This document shows positions 27,794-40,786 of a stretch of 64,000 nt of DNA, in pieces. The notes under the pieces were generated by a model. It did not search any database. It saw only the letters and a program-made list of their open reading frames with translations, and had not been told where the DNA came from. The translations under genes were made by a program, and so were the position numbers. Origin of the DNA: Mycobacterium sp. IS-836 (lineage in GTDB: Bacteria; Actinomycetota; Actinomycetes; Mycobacteriales; Mycobacteriaceae); NCBI RefSeq assembly GCF_001954275.1, contig NZ_MBEU01000014.1:1-64000 (forward strand), given 5' to 3'. Each line of letters starts with the position of its first letter. Position 1 is the first letter of the stretch.

Positions 27794-28594
27794 TCAATAG
27801 TCCTCCGGTTCGCCTATGCTGCGCAGGATCTCGAGAATCTCCGCATGCGCGCCGGGCGCCGCGGCCAGCACCGACCGCGCCGCCGGGGTCCACGGTTCGC
27901 CGGCCAGGTTGGTGACGATGCCGCCCGCGGCCCGCACCTGCGCCACCCCCGCGGCATGATCCCAGACGTGACCGCCGAAAGTTATTGCGCCGCCGAGTAT
28001 TCCGTCGGCAACGTAGACGAGGTCGATGCCGGTCGACCCGTGCATGCGTAAGCGCGACGACACCCGGCTGAGCGTCTCCAGCACCGCCAGCCGATAGCGT
28101 CCCGGGAACCGGCCGCGCGAGTCGACGCTGAAGGTGCCGACAGCGACGAGCGCGTCACCCAGGTCGGTGTGAGTCAGCGGCGCCTGCGGGACACCGTTTT
28201 TCACCAGCGGACCACCCGCTATCGCGGTGTATCGGTCGTTCGTGAACGGCACCCAGGTCAGGCCCGCGACCGGTTCGCCGTCGTGCAGCAGGCCCAACAG
28301 GATCGCGGCCATCGGCGATCCGGCGGCGTAATTGAACGTGCCGTCGACCGGATCCAACACCCACACCCACGGCGAGTCGACGGCAGTGCCGCCGAATTCC
28401 TCGCCGTGCACTCCGATCCCGGTGGCATCCTCCAGGGCGGCGACGACCTGGCGTTCGATGGCGAGGTCGACTTCGGTGGCGAAGTCGTTGCCCTTCTTGG
28501 CAACCGCGGAATCGGCGCGGTGACCCTCCAAGAACGGCGGAACCGCCGCGTCCAGGATCGCCGATGCCTTTTCGACGAGCGCGTCCAAATCCAA
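27794..28594 (-). CDS. impA: Inositol monophosphatase family protein (ImpA type)
   Basis: The 266-residue Mg-dependent phosphatase shows the family metal sites: [18 protein letters not shown] and [17 protein letters not shown]. The usual substrate is myo-inositol 1-phosphate, needed for mycothiol, phosphatidylinositol and lipoarabinomannan. The position inside the his operon also allows histidinol-phosphate phosphatase activity, which related proteins have, but this is not shown by the sequence. The start is TTG 28594, 4 nt after the priA stop, with no better codon close by. It corresponds to Rv1604. Confidence 0.9.
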   Translation of the reverse strand: MDLDALVEKASAILDAAVPPFLEGHRADSAVAKKGNDFATEVDLAIERQVVAALEDATGIGVHGEEFGGTAVDSPWVWVLDPVDGTFNYAAGSPMAAILLGLLHDGEPVAGLTWVPFTNDRYTAIAGGPLVKNGVPQAPLTHTDLGDALVAVGTFSVDSRGRFPGRYRLAVLETLSRVSSRLRMHGSTGIDLVYVADGILGGAITFGGHVWDHAAGVAQVRAAGGIVTNLAGEPWTPAARSVLAAAPGAHAEILEILRSIGEPEDY

Positions 28595-28598
28595 GGCG

Positions 28599-29342
28599 CT
28601 ACTCCCGCACCGCGGCCAGCGCCTGCGGCAGCGTGAACCGCCCGGCGTAGAGGGCCTTTCCGACGATGGCGCCCTCGACCCCGCGGCCGGTGAGGGTGGC
28701 TAGGTTGTTCAGGGCGCGCAGGTCGTCGAGGCTGGACACGCCGCCCGAGGCGATCACCGGCGTGTCGGTGCGATCGGTGACGGCGGCCAACAGGTCGATA
28801 TTGGGGCCACCCAGCGTTCCGTCCTTGGTGACGTCTGTGACGACGAACCGCGAACATCCTTCGCCGTCAAGGCGTTCCAGCACTTCCCACAGGTCGCCGC
28901 CGTCGGTTTCCCAGCCGCGCCCGCGCAACCGGTGCTCGCCGTCGGTGATCTCCACGTCGAGCCCGACGGCGACTTTGTCGCCGTGCTCGGCGATCGCCCG
29001 CGCGCACCACTGCGGGTTCTCCAGCGCCGCGGTTCCGAGGTTGACCCGGGCGCAGCCGGTGGCCAGCGCCGCGGCCAGCGAATCGTCGTCGCGGATACCG
29101 CCGGACAACTCCACCTGGACATCGAGCTTGCCCACCACCTCGGCCAGGAGTTCGCGATTGGAGCCGCGGCCGAATGCCGCGTCCAGGTCCACCAGATGGA
29201 TCCAGTCGGCACCGTCACGCTGCCAGCCCAGCGCGGCGTCCAGCGCGGAGCCGTACTCGGTTTCGCTGCCGGCCTTGCCCTGAACCAGGCGCACGGCGCG
29301 ACCCTCGACCACGTCGACGGCGGGTAACAAAATCAGCGGCAT
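28599..29342 (-). CDS. priA: Bifunctional phosphoribosyl isomerase PriA (HisA/TrpF)
   Basis: The 247-residue TIM barrel isomerises ProFAR in histidine synthesis, and in actinobacteria the same enzyme also isomerises phosphoribosyl anthranilate for tryptophan. [18 protein letters not shown] holds the catalytic Asp, GTAALENP and [14 protein letters not shown] hold the second catalytic Asp, and [10 protein letters not shown] binds phosphate. The absence of trpF beside trpEABC fits the dual role. ATG 29342 is used; the upstream open frame overlaps hisH. Confidence 0.95.
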   Translation of the reverse strand: MPLILLPAVDVVEGRAVRLVQGKAGSETEYGSALDAALGWQRDGADWIHLVDLDAAFGRGSNRELLAEVVGKLDVQVELSGGIRDDDSLAAALATGCARVNLGTAALENPQWCARAIAEHGDKVAVGLDVEITDGEHRLRGRGWETDGGDLWEVLERLDGEGCSRFVVTDVTKDGTLGGPNIDLLAAVTDRTDTPVIASGGVSSLDDLRALNNLATLTGRGVEGAIVGKALYAGRFTLPQALAAVRE

Positions 29343-29344
29343 CT

Positions 29345-29961
29345 TTACAATCCCTCGACCCAGTTGCTCAGCACGGCCGCACCGGCATCCCCGCTCTTCT
29401 CCGGGTGGAATTGGGTGGCGGCCAACGGCCCTTCCTCGACGGCGGCCAAAAACGGCACCTGATGGGTGGCCCACGTCAGCACCGCATCCGGTGAGCCCTC
29501 CCAGGACTGCGCCGCGTAGGAGTGCACGAAGTAGAACCGCGCGCCCGCGTCCAAACCGTCGAACAGCACGCTGCCCGGCCCGGGCTTCACCACGTTCCAG
29601 CCCATGTGCGGGATCACCGGAGCGTCCAGCCGGGTGACGGCGCCGGGCCACTGCCCGCAGCCTGTGGTCTCCACGCCGAATTCGACGCCGCGGGCGAACA
29701 GAATCTGCATGCCGACGCAGACTCCCAGCACTGGGCGTCCGGCGGCGACCCGTTCGGCGATGATCCGCTCGCCCGCGATCTTGCGCAGTCCGGTCATGCA
29801 GGCTTCGAACGCTCCGACCCCGGGCACCACCAGTCCGTCGGCGGCCGCCGCGGCGCGCGCGTCGGCGGTCACCTCGACCGAGGCGCCGACCCGCTGCAGC
29901 GCGCGTTGGGCCGACCGCAGATTACCCGAGCCGTAGTCCAGTACCACGACCGATCGTGTTG

Positions 29962-29965
<4 letters not shown>
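29345..29965 (-). CDS. hisH: Imidazole glycerol phosphate synthase glutamine amidotransferase subunit
   Basis: The 206-residue class I amidotransferase feeds ammonia to HisF. The nucleophile cysteine is in [11 protein letters not shown] and the His/Glu pair in [10 protein letters not shown]. It has DYGSGNLRS at the N-terminus. GTG 29965 overlaps the hisB stop (GTGA), and the stop is 2 nt from priA. Confidence 0.97.
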
Positions 29966-33064
<3,099 letters not shown>

Positions 33065-33107
33065 AGGGTCCATTCTCCCAGAGCAGCTCAAGTGGATATC
33101 CGACCGG

Positions 33108-33113
33108 TAGTGT
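33108..33113 (+). promoter_or_regulatory. Candidate -10 (TAGTGT) of the leaderless reductase gene
   Basis: TAGTGT ends 7 nt before ATG 33121. It is divergent from hisD. Confidence 0.45.
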
Positions 33114-33120
33114 GGCCGTC

Positions 33121-33543
33121 ATGTCCGCCAAGGATCACCCCAACAATGCCCCCGGCGTGCCGATGGTGTTCCCGCCCTGGTTTGAGCGCTTCCAGATCAA
33201 GTACTTCAACCCGGCGGTCAAGCCGATCGCGCGCTTTCTGCCCGGGACCGCGACCATCAAGCACCGCGGCCGCACGTCCGGCAAGCAGTACGACACCGTG
33301 ATCACGCCCTACCGCAAGGGAAACGTTCTGGCGATCGCGCTGGCGCACGGCAAGACGAACTGGGTCAAGAACGTGCTCGCCGCCGGGGAGGCGGATGTCC
33401 AGTTCAGCCGCAACCGCGTGGTGCACCTCACCAATACGCGGATCCTTCCGGCCGGCTCGGAGGGCCCGGAGGTCGAGGGCCTGCCCCGGATGGCGCGCAT
33501 GCAGCTGCGCCGGGTCGGGGTTTTCGTCGGCGACATCGCCTGA
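33121..33543 (+). CDS. Deazaflavin (F420)-dependent nitroreductase-family protein
   Basis: The 140-residue protein is a split-barrel oxidoreductase of the DDN/FDOR-A type, which in mycobacteria uses coenzyme F420H2. Landmarks are LPGTATIKHRGRTSGKQY, TPYRKGNVLAIAL and GKTNWVKNVLAAGEADVQF. The natural substrate is unknown. ATG 33121 with a TAGTGT box 7 nt upstream fixes the start. It corresponds to Rv1598c. Confidence 0.88.
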   Translation: MSAKDHPNNAPGVPMVFPPWFERFQIKYFNPAVKPIARFLPGTATIKHRGRTSGKQYDTVITPYRKGNVLAIALAHGKTNWVKNVLAAGEADVQFSRNRVVHLTNTRILPAGSEGPEVEGLPRMARMQLRRVGVFVGDIA

Positions 33544-33558
33544 GCGCCGCCGCCTGAT

Positions 33559-33622
33559 GCGTTGAGTCTGCGCTGACGGCGGTCACTGTGCGGGCAGGGC
33601 GCCCAGGATGCACACGCAACGC
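33559..33622. repeat. Short dispersed inverted-repeat element, copy A
   Basis: Arms GCGTTGAGTCTG (33559-33570) and CACACGCAACGC (33611-33622) pair at 10 of 12 positions. The interior shares TGCGCTGACGGC and GCCCAGGAT with copy B at 34960, so both belong to one family. It sits just downstream of the F420-type gene and just past the 3' end of the SRPBCC gene. Confidence 0.65.
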
Positions 33623-33636
33623 CCTGTTGCGCTGCC

Positions 33637-34050
33637 CTATTGCGCTGCTAGATCCCGTTCGAGAGTGCGTTTGATGGCCCGCGCAGCGTCCTCCATCGCG
33701 GCAAGCAGCCGCCCGGCCAGCTCATCGGGCAGCACGTCGCGCGACCACACGAACCGGCAGCGACCCGGACCGATGGCCACGATTTGCATCGCCGTGTTGT
33801 CATGTTCGGGGCACACTGTGTCCCCGATCAGCGAGTAGACGATCCGGCGCTCACCCTCGTCGCGGGCGATCAGCCGCTCCCGCGCGACGTTCCCCTTGGC
33901 GAACGTCACCACCCGGACGTCGCCATCGGTCTGCGACGACGCGACATAACCGTTGGCCATGCCGACCGGGCCGTCCGCCCAGTCGCCGATCACTCGCCAC
34001 GCTCGGTCGGCGTCGACGTCGATTTCGAACTCGGTGCGTATTGATGCCAT
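33637..34050 (-). CDS. SRPBCC (polyketide cyclase/START-like) family protein
   Basis: The 137-residue protein has the helix-grip pattern: an N-terminal strand and helix ending in AWRVIGDWADG, several strands (VRVVTFAKGNVARERLI, RRIVYSLIGD) and a long C-terminal helix (LAGRLLAAMEDAARAIKRTLER). Such proteins bind small hydrophobic ligands; no function can be assigned. ATG 34050 is the only sensible start. It is divergent from the AraC gene, and the pair is bracketed by related inverted repeats. Confidence 0.75.
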   Translation of the reverse strand: MASIRTEFEIDVDADRAWRVIGDWADGPVGMANGYVASSQTDGDVRVVTFAKGNVARERLIARDEGERRIVYSLIGDTVCPEHDNTAMQIVAIGPGRCRFVWSRDVLPDELAGRLLAAMEDAARAIKRTLERDLAAQ

Positions 34051-34119
34051 GGATCCAGCTTGGCGACCGGCCGCTGCGGGGTCTTGAAGATTCTTGCGGG
34101 CGCTGTCATACCGGGGCGC

Positions 34120-34125
34120 TAGCCT
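34120..34125 (+). promoter_or_regulatory. Candidate -10 (TAGCCT) of a leaderless AraC gene
   Basis: TAGCCT is followed by GGCGCC and then GTG 34132, matching the arrangement before bcp. Confidence 0.45.
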
Positions 34126-34131
34126 GGCGCC

Positions 34132-34977
34132 GTGCTGTCAATGGCGACTCTGGCAGACCGGCCGCAGTTCGGCTTGCAGGCTTGGACATGCCGTCCCGAC
34201 TGTTCGGGCTGGTCGGCGGTCGAGCGCCCGGTGGACGGGCGGCTGGTGTTGGTCAGGTCCGGCCGGTTTCAACGGCGGGCGGCGGACGGTCCGGTCGACC
34301 TCGACCCGACGGTGGGATACCTTGGCGCGCCCGGAGACGAAGACCAGTTCGCGCATCCGCACGGCGGCGACATGTGTACCTCGGTGCGCTTGAGCCCCGC
34401 GTCGTGGCGGCAGCTGGTCGGCGATCCCGGTCGCAGGCATCACTCAACCTTTTACGTCGACGCTCGGTTGGAGCTCGCACACCGACGGCTCCTGGCCGCC
34501 ACCGATATCGACTACCAGCTTGCCGAGAATCTCCTGACGCTCACCGTCGCGGCGCTGCGCAGGGTAACCGACCGACGCACGCCACTAACCGATCGACCGG
34601 TTCCTGCGGACGCGCGATTGGTGCGGCGGGCGCGCGCGGCCATCCACGACGATCATCCGGCGGCACGCGGATTGTTCCCGCTTGCCGAGCTTCTGGGTGC
34701 GTCACCGTACCGGTTGAGCCGGGCGTTTCCCCGGGAGCTGGGCGTGACACTGACCGGCTATCGCAACAGGGTCAGGGTCGGCCGGGCGCTCGAGCGGCTG
34801 CAGGCCGACACATCGACGTTGGCCGACATCGCGGCCTCGCTCGGCTTCGCCGACCAGGCGCACTTGACTCGCGTGGTGCGTGCACATGTCGGCCATACTC
34901 CGCGGGCGCTGCGCCGCGCGCTACGGCGGGTGACGAATGCAGAGTCCACGTCCACGGCCGCGTCGAGTGTGCGCTGA
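34132..34977 (+). CDS. AraC family transcriptional regulator
   Basis: The 281-residue regulator has an N-terminal sensing half (residues about 10-160) with a cysteine-containing segment WTCRPDCSGW, and a C-terminal DNA-binding domain (about 165-265) with FPLAELLGASPYRLSRAF and DIAASLGFADQAHLTRVVRAH followed by GHTPRALR. GTG 34132 lies 6 nt after TAGCCT; ATG 34141 is an alternative. The last codons and stop (34975-34977) lie within the left arm region of an inverted-repeat element, so the gene end may have been remodelled by it. Confidence 0.83.
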   Translation: MLSMATLADRPQFGLQAWTCRPDCSGWSAVERPVDGRLVLVRSGRFQRRAADGPVDLDPTVGYLGAPGDEDQFAHPHGGDMCTSVRLSPASWRQLVGDPGRRHHSTFYVDARLELAHRRLLAATDIDYQLAENLLTLTVAALRRVTDRRTPLTDRPVPADARLVRRARAAIHDDHPAARGLFPLAELLGASPYRLSRAFPRELGVTLTGYRNRVRVGRALERLQADTSTLADIAASLGFADQAHLTRVVRAHVGHTPRALRRALRRVTNAESTSTAASSVR

Positions 34978-35044
34978 CGGCTTTGAGTGTGCGCACACGG
35001 CGGTGACACGCCGGTAAACGCCGCCCAGGATTCACACTCGACGC
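34960..35044. repeat. Short dispersed inverted-repeat element, copy B
   Basis: Perfect 12-bp arms GCGTCGAGTGTG (34960-34971) and CACACTCGACGC (35033-35044) are separated by 61 nt. The interior holds a second GAGTGTGCGC and the shared GCCCAGGAT. It runs from the end of the AraC gene to just before the nadC stop. Confidence 0.75.
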
Positions 35045-35055
35045 AAAAGATAGAC

Positions 35056-35913
35056 CTACATGTCCAGGCCGATATCGAGCACGCGGACCGAGTGGGTCAG
35101 CGCGCCGACGGCCAGGTAGTCCACGCCGGTCGATGCGTAGGCCGCCGCGTTCTCCAGGGTGAGCCCGCCGGACGACTCGAGCAGCACCGCGGGTGCCCGG
35201 GAATTCCTGCGCTGGACGGCCGTTTGCGTCTGCCAGACCGGGAAGTTGTCCAGCAGGATCAGCTCGGGCTTTTCGGGCAGCACCGCGTCGAACTGCTCGA
35301 GCGAGTCCACTTCGACCTCACAGGGCAGCGCCGGGGCGGCCTCGCGCACCGCGCGCAGCGCGGCGACCACCGATCCGGCGGCCACCACGTGGTTGTCCTT
35401 GATCAAGGCCGCGTCGCCCAGCCCTAACCGGTGGTTGACGCCGCCCCCGACCCGCACCGCGTACTTCTGCAGCGCCCGCAGGCCGGGCAGCGTCTTGCGG
35501 GTGTCACGGACCTTGGCGCTGGTGTCGCTCACCGCGTCGACCCAGGCTGCCGTCGCCGTGGCGATCCCGGACAGGTGGCAGATGAGGTTGAGCATGGTCC
35601 GCTCCGCGGTCAACAGACCCTGGGTGTGCCCCCGCACCGTCAACAGCGGCTGGCCCGAGCGCACCCGGGCGCCGTCGTCGATACGGTCCAGTACCTGATA
35701 GCCGGCGGTGCCCAATACCTCGTCGAGCACCAACAAGGCGATGTCCACCCCAGCGATCACGCCCGGCTCCCGCGGCACCATCGATGCCGTGGCGACCGCG
35801 TCGGCCGATACGGTCGCCAGGGTGGTGACGTCGGGCCCGTAGCGCAGATCCTCCCGGAGGCCGCGGCGAACGATCTCCAGCGCGGCGTCGCGTTCGCAGT
35901 CGGACAACGTCAT
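35056..35913 (-). CDS. nadC: Nicotinate-nucleotide pyrophosphorylase (quinolinate phosphoribosyltransferase)
   Basis: The 285-residue enzyme makes nicotinate mononucleotide from quinolinate and PRPP. Landmarks are ERTMLNLICHLSGIAT, DTRKTLPGLR, GGGVNHRLGLGDAALIKDNH and EVEVDSLEQ. ATG 35913 overlaps the nadB stop by 1 nt; the upstream extension is within nadB. It is the last of nadA-nadB-nadC. Confidence 0.96.
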   Translation of the reverse strand: MTLSDCERDAALEIVRRGLREDLRYGPDVTTLATVSADAVATASMVPREPGVIAGVDIALLVLDEVLGTAGYQVLDRIDDGARVRSGQPLLTVRGHTQGLLTAERTMLNLICHLSGIATATAAWVDAVSDTSAKVRDTRKTLPGLRALQKYAVRVGGGVNHRLGLGDAALIKDNHVVAAGSVVAALRAVREAAPALPCEVEVDSLEQFDAVLPEKPELILLDNFPVWQTQTAVQRRNSRAPAVLLESSGGLTLENAAAYASTGVDYLAVGALTHSVRVLDIGLDM

Positions 35914-37490
35914 CAGCACACGGCCGCCAACGCCTCGGCCTGCATGTCTTGGTCGGCCAGCCGAACCACGATGCTGCGCGCCTGGTCCGCCGCGGCGTCC
36001 GGGAACTCCGCGCGGTGGTGGCAGCCGCGGCTTTCGTTGCGCGCCAAGGCCGCGGCGGCCACCGCTTGCGCGGTCAGCGTCAAGGCCACGTCCTCGAAAT
36101 CGCGGCGGCCCGCGATGGTGCGGGCGCCCGCCTTGGCCAAGTTGTCCGACAAGCCCTGCAGCCCAACGGCGTTGCGCACCACCGAGGCGTCGCGGCTCAT
36201 CGCGCGCTGCAGTTCCCACCGCGGCGCGGCGGCGTGCGTGATCGGCTCGGGCGCTGACGCGCGCGAGGGCCCGGCCGCGGCCGCGTGCGTGGCCGCGGCA
36301 CGCCCGGCGCGGCCGCCGACCACCAGTCCCTCCAGCAAGCTGTTGGACGCCAAGCGGTTTGCGCCGTGCATCCCGGTGCGGGCCACCTCGCCCGCGGCGA
36401 ACAGGCCGGGCAGTTCGGTTTGACCGGACACATCGGCCACGACCCCACCACAGCTGTAGTGCGCACCCGGCACGACCGGAATGGGCTGGCGCACCGGGTC
36501 AATGCCCGCGGAGCGGCACGCGGCGGTGACGGTGGGGAATCGGGCCTCGAAGCCGTCGATGCCGCGGGCGTCGAGGTAGACGCACGGGTCGCCGGTGGCC
36601 TTCAGCCGCGCATCGATGGCCCCCGCGACGACGTCGCGCGGCGCCAGGTCGCCCATCGGATGGACGCCTGCCGTCACCGAATTACCTTGGCTGTCAAGCA
36701 ATATCGCACCCTCACCGCGGATCGCTTCGGTGACCAGCGGGCGCCGGCCGCCCCCTGCGGGGCTGTAGAGCATGGTCGGGTGGAACTGGATGAACTCGAG
36801 GTCGCTGACGGCGACGCCGGCCCACAACGCCAATGCGATTCCGTCGCCGGTGGATCCTTCGGGGTTGGTCGTCGCGCCGTAAAGGTGACCGAGCCCGCCG
36901 GAGGCCAGGATCACCGACGGCGCGCTGATGATTCCCATGCCGTCCGGGTTGGCCACCGACACGCCAGTCACCGCTTCGTCGCCCAAACAGCCGTCATGCA
37001 ATACGCGCAACGCCACGTGGCTGGTGCGGATGTCGAGCATGGCCGCGGCGTGATCGAGCGCCCGCTGGACCTCGGCGCCGGTGGCGTCGCCGCCGGCGTG
37101 CACGATGCGTCGACGCGAGTGCCCGCCCTCGCGGGTCACGTCCCAGCGGCCGGGGGCCGATTCGTCGAATCGCGCTCCGTCGCCGACCAATTCGGACACC
37201 GCGCGGTAGCCGTCGGCGACGATCGAGCACACCGCGTCGGGATCGCACAGCCCCGCGCCCGCGGCGAGGGTGTCGGCGACATGCGCGTCCACCGAGTCGT
37301 CGTTGTCCGGCAGGACCACCGCGATGCCGCCCTGGGCGTAGTGCGTGGCGGTAACCGCACGGGTCTGGTCGGCCTTGCTGAGCACCACGACCCGCCGGCC
37401 GGCGCGATGGGCGGCGAGCCCGGCGGCCAAACCCGCGACGCCGGTGCCGATCACGACGACGTCGGCGGTATCCGTCCACCCGGCGGTCAT
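35913..37490 (-). CDS. nadB: L-aspartate oxidase
   Basis: The 525-residue FAD enzyme oxidises aspartate to iminoaspartate. It has the dinucleotide fold [28 protein letters not shown], the substrate loop [29 protein letters not shown] and the fumarate-reductase-like [21 protein letters not shown] 37490 overlaps the nadA stop (ATGA). Confidence 0.96.
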   Translation of the reverse strand: MTAGWTDTADVVVIGTGVAGLAAGLAAHRAGRRVVVLSKADQTRAVTATHYAQGGIAVVLPDNDDSVDAHVADTLAAGAGLCDPDAVCSIVADGYRAVSELVGDGARFDESAPGRWDVTREGGHSRRRIVHAGGDATGAEVQRALDHAAAMLDIRTSHVALRVLHDGCLGDEAVTGVSVANPDGMGIISAPSVILASGGLGHLYGATTNPEGSTGDGIALALWAGVAVSDLEFIQFHPTMLYSPAGGGRRPLVTEAIRGEGAILLDSQGNSVTAGVHPMGDLAPRDVVAGAIDARLKATGDPCVYLDARGIDGFEARFPTVTAACRSAGIDPVRQPIPVVPGAHYSCGGVVADVSGQTELPGLFAAGEVARTGMHGANRLASNSLLEGLVVGGRAGRAAATHAAAAGPSRASAPEPITHAAAPRWELQRAMSRDASVVRNAVGLQGLSDNLAKAGARTIAGRRDFEDVALTLTAQAVAAAALARNESRGCHHRAEFPDAAADQARSIVVRLADQDMQAEALAAVC

Positions 37491-38536
37491 TCGCCGCCGC
37501 CCGGCTGCCCGATCTCGATCATTCGCTGAACGCTGCGCCGACCCGCCGCCGCGATGTCGGGGTCGACGTGAACCTCGTCGGCGCCCTCGACCAGGCAGCG
37601 CAGCAGCGCCGCGGGGGTGATCATCTTCATGTACTTACACGACGCGCGGTCGTTGACCGCGCGGAACTCGACTTCTGGTGCCGCCCGGCGCAACTGATAC
37701 AACATGCCGACCTCGGTGGCCACCAGAACCGTCCGCGCACGCGTCTGATGCGCGGCGTCGAGCATGCCGCCGGTGGACAAGATCCGCACCCGATCTTCCG
37801 GGACGGCACCTTCGCCCGCGAGGTACAAAGCCGAAGTCGCACAACCGCATTCGGGGTGCACGAACAATTCGGCGTCGGGGTGGGCGCAGACCTGCTCGGC
37901 GAGTTCCTCGCCGTTGATCCCGGCATGGACGTGGCATTCACCGGCCCACACATGCAGGTTGGTGCGGCCGGTCACCCGACGGACGTGGGCGCCGAGAAAT
38001 TGGTCCGGGCAGAACAGCACCTCGCGGTCGGGATCGATGGACTCGACGACGTCGACGGCGTTGGACGAGGTGCAGCAGATGTCGGTGAGCGCCTTCACGG
38101 CCGCCGTGGTGTTGACGTAGGAGACGACGACGGCGCCGGGGTGCTCGTCCTTCCACGCGCGCAGCTCGTCGGGGGTGATGGAATCGGCCAGCGAACAGCC
38201 GGCCCGCCGATCCGGAATCAGCACGGTCTTCTCGGGGCTCAGAATTTTTGCGGTCTCGGCCATGAAATGCACCCCGCAGAAGACGATGGTGTCCTCGGGA
38301 GCGTCGGCGGCGATCCGCGACAGCGCCAGCGAGTCGCCGACGTGATCGGCGACGTCCTGAATCGCGGGCAGCTGGTAGTTGTGCGCGAGGACGGTGGCGT
38401 TCCGCAGGTCTGCCAGCCGGCGAATCTCGGCCGCCCATTGCGCGTCACCGTCCACGCCCGTGTAGCCGCCGGGCGAGTCAGTGATGCCGGCAATCAGGTC
38501 GTCCGCGAGCGTGTCCATGCGATTCAAAACCGTCAC
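37487..38536 (-). CDS. nadA: Quinolinate synthase
   Basis: The 349-residue [4Fe-4S] enzyme condenses iminoaspartate and dihydroxyacetone phosphate to quinolinate. The three cluster cysteines lie in [25 protein letters not shown] and [16 protein letters not shown] 38536 begins [10 protein letters not shown] and has AAAGGGG about 7 nt upstream. The longer frame to 38938 crosses the divergent promoter and is rejected. Confidence 0.96.
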   Translation of the reverse strand: MTVLNRMDTLADDLIAGITDSPGGYTGVDGDAQWAAEIRRLADLRNATVLAHNYQLPAIQDVADHVGDSLALSRIAADAPEDTIVFCGVHFMAETAKILSPEKTVLIPDRRAGCSLADSITPDELRAWKDEHPGAVVVSYVNTTAAVKALTDICCTSSNAVDVVESIDPDREVLFCPDQFLGAHVRRVTGRTNLHVWAGECHVHAGINGEELAEQVCAHPDAELFVHPECGCATSALYLAGEGAVPEDRVRILSTGGMLDAAHQTRARTVLVATEVGMLYQLRRAAPEVEFRAVNDRASCKYMKMITPAALLRCLVEGADEVHVDPDIAAAGRRSVQRMIEIGQPGGGE

Positions 38537-38562
38537 GGAGATGCCCCTTTCGCGTCCAGGAG

Positions 38563-38585
38563 GTTTTCGACTTACAATCGAAAAC
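38563..38585. promoter_or_regulatory. NadQ-type operator between nadA and its divergent regulator
   Basis: GTTTTCGA (38563-38570) and TCGAAAAC (38578-38585) are perfect inverted arms around a 7-nt spacer. The site overlaps the -10 TACAAT (38573-38578) of the regulator gene and touches its ATG, so binding would block the regulator and sit upstream of nadA. The NadQ repressor of mycobacteria controls nadABC from this interval. Confidence 0.75.
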
Positions 38586-39305
38586 ATGGCCCATGGTAGC
38601 ACCGCACACGAGGTGCTTGCTGTCGTGTTCCAGGTTCGCCAGGTTAAGGCGGGCCCGCGAAGAGAAAAACCGCAGCTTAACGTGCTGTTATGGCAACGTG
38701 CCCGCGATCCGCAAAAGGGCGCGTGGTCGCTGCCGGGCGGGCGGCTGCGCAACGACGAGGACATGACCACCTCGGTCCGGCGCCAGTTGGCCGAGAAGGT
38801 CGATCTGCGGGAGGTGGCCCACCTCGAACAGCTCGCAGTGTTCTCCGACCCCGAGCGGGTGCCGGGCATCCGGATGATCGCGTCCACCTTCCTGGGCCTG
38901 GTGCCCTCCCCCGCCACCCCCGAGCTACCGCCGGACACCCGCTGGCATCCGGTGAACGCGCTGCCGCCGATGGCGTTCGATCACGGCCCGATGGTGACCC
39001 ACGCCCACGCCAGGCTGGTAGCGAAGATGTCTTATACGAATATCGGATTCGCCCTGGCGCCAAGGGAATTCGCGCTGTCAACGCTGCGCGACATCTACGG
39101 GGCGGCCCTGGGTTACCAGGTCGACGCGACGAATCTGCAGCGCGTGCTGGTCCGTCGCGGGGTCATCTCCCAGACCGGCACCATCGCGCAATCCGGCCGC
39201 AGCGGCGGACGCCCGGCGGCGCTGTACCACTTCACCGACTCCCAGCTGCGGGTCACCGACGAATTCGCCGCGCTCAAGCCCCCGAGTGAGGTGGCGGTAA
39301 ATTAG
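38586..39305 (+). CDS. nadQ: Nudix-related transcriptional repressor of NAD synthesis
   Basis: The 239-residue protein joins an N-terminal Nudix-like domain (about 8-140; [14 protein letters not shown] in place of a full catalytic Nudix box) to a C-terminal winged helix (about 150-225; [17 protein letters not shown]). Such NrtR/NadQ regulators sense NAD-related nucleotides and repress NAD genes. The Nudix motif lacks the REXXEE glutamates ([14 protein letters not shown] region reads [10 protein letters not shown]), so hydrolysis is unlikely. ATG 38586 follows TACAAT by 7 nt, so the mRNA is probably leaderless. It is the Rv1593c counterpart. Confidence 0.88.
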   Translation: MAHGSTAHEVLAVVFQVRQVKAGPRREKPQLNVLLWQRARDPQKGAWSLPGGRLRNDEDMTTSVRRQLAEKVDLREVAHLEQLAVFSDPERVPGIRMIASTFLGLVPSPATPELPPDTRWHPVNALPPMAFDHGPMVTHAHARLVAKMSYTNIGFALAPREFALSTLRDIYGAALGYQVDATNLQRVLVRRGVISQTGTIAQSGRSGGRPAALYHFTDSQLRVTDEFAALKPPSEVAVN

Positions 39306-39429
39306 GCGGTCGCAGTGGCGCCAGCGACGCGCCGCGGGCCGAGGAGAACTGGCTCACAATGCGGCGGTTCCGCTTTAGTTACCGGGCGTTCATGCGCAAG
39401 AATGCCGATTGGCCAAGAAGGGATCCTCA

Positions 39430-40770
39430 ATGGTTGAGCTCGGCAATCTGGCAGGTACGCGTGGCGCCGAGTGGATCGGTCGGCCACAGCACGAGGAACT
39501 GCAGCGCAAGGTGCGTCCGCTGCTGCCCTCGGACGACCCGTTCTACCAGCCGCCGGCGGGGTTCCAGCACGCCGAGCCCGGCACCGTGTTTCGCTCGCGC
39601 GACGTCGAGCTGGCTTTCTTGGGCCTGATTCCGCAGCCCATCAAAGCCACCCAGCTGCTGTACCGGACGATGGACCTCAACGGCCAGCCCGAAGCGACGG
39701 TCACCACGGTGATCGTGCCGGCAGGGCTGGCCGAGGGGCAGACCTGCCCGCTGCTGTCGTATCAGTGCGCGATCGACGCCGTGTCGTCCCGCTGTTTCCC
39801 GTCGTATGCGCTGCGCAGGAAGGCGAAGGCGCTCGGCTCGCTGGCCCAGCTGGAGCTCTTCCTGATCGCCGCGGCCGTCGCCGAGGGCTGGGCGGTCTCG
39901 GTGCCCGACCACGAGGGCCTGGGAGGCACGTGGGGCGCGCCGTACGAGCCGGGGTACCGCGTGCTCGACGGGATCCGGGCCGTGCTCAACTCCGAGCGCG
40001 TCGGATTGTCCCCGTCGGCGCCGATCGGGCTGTGGGGCTACTCCGGCGGCGGACTGGCCAGCGCCTGGGCCGCCGAAATGTATGGCGACTACGCACCCGA
40101 GCTGGACATCGTGGGGGCGGTGCTGGGCTCCCCCGTCGGCGACCTGGGCAACACCTTCCGTCGGCTCAACGGCAAATTCTTCGCCGGGCTGCCCGCGCTG
40201 GTGGTGGCCGCGCTGGCGCACGTCTACCCCGACCTGGACCGGGTGATCAAGGAGCACACCAACGAAGAGGGCCGCGCCCTGCTGGACTCGCTGGAGACGA
40301 TGACGACCGCCGAGGCGGTCATCCGGATGGCCGGCAAGAACATGGGCGACTACCTCGACGAGCCGCTCGAGGACATTTTGTCCACGCCGGAGATCTCGCA
40401 CGTCTTCCAGACCATCAAGCTGGGCGCGGTGGTGCCGACGCCGCCCGTGTTGATCGTGCAAGCCGTCCACGACTATCTGATCGACGTCAACGACATCGAC
40501 GAACTGGCCGACGCGTATTCGGCCGGCGGCGCCGACGTCAGCTACCACCGCGACGCGTTCAACGAGCACATGCTGCTGCACCCGCTGTCCGCCCCGATGA
40601 CGCTGCGCTGGCTCACCGACCGGTTCGCCCGCCGGCCGCTGAGCGACCACCTCATCCGAACCGTGTGGCCGACGGCGTTCAACCCGATGACCTACGCCGG
40701 AATGGCGCGACTGCTCATGATCGGGGCCAAGGTCATCACCGGCCGCAAGATTCGCCACCGGCCGCTGTGA
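39430..40770 (+). CDS. Alpha/beta-hydrolase, secretory lipase (LIP) family
   Basis: The 446-residue protein belongs to the fungal-type secretory lipase family also present in mycobacteria. The nucleophile serine is in [13 protein letters not shown], the acid probably in [12 protein letters not shown] and the histidine near FNEHMLLHP. There is no clear signal peptide, so despite the family name export is uncertain. ATG 39430 (MVELGNLAG) has AAGAAGGGA in front; the in-frame codon at 39409 is not needed. It corresponds to Rv1592c. It is convergent with the DUF2567 gene. Confidence 0.88.
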   Translation: MVELGNLAGTRGAEWIGRPQHEELQRKVRPLLPSDDPFYQPPAGFQHAEPGTVFRSRDVELAFLGLIPQPIKATQLLYRTMDLNGQPEATVTTVIVPAGLAEGQTCPLLSYQCAIDAVSSRCFPSYALRRKAKALGSLAQLELFLIAAAVAEGWAVSVPDHEGLGGTWGAPYEPGYRVLDGIRAVLNSERVGLSPSAPIGLWGYSGGGLASAWAAEMYGDYAPELDIVGAVLGSPVGDLGNTFRRLNGKFFAGLPALVVAALAHVYPDLDRVIKEHTNEEGRALLDSLETMTTAEAVIRMAGKNMGDYLDEPLEDILSTPEISHVFQTIKLGAVVPTPPVLIVQAVHDYLIDVNDIDELADAYSAGGADVSYHRDAFNEHMLLHPLSAPMTLRWLTDRFARRPLSDHLIRTVWPTAFNPMTYAGMARLLMIGAKVITGRKIRHRPL

Positions 40771-40786
40771 CCCCGCTGCGGGCCCG

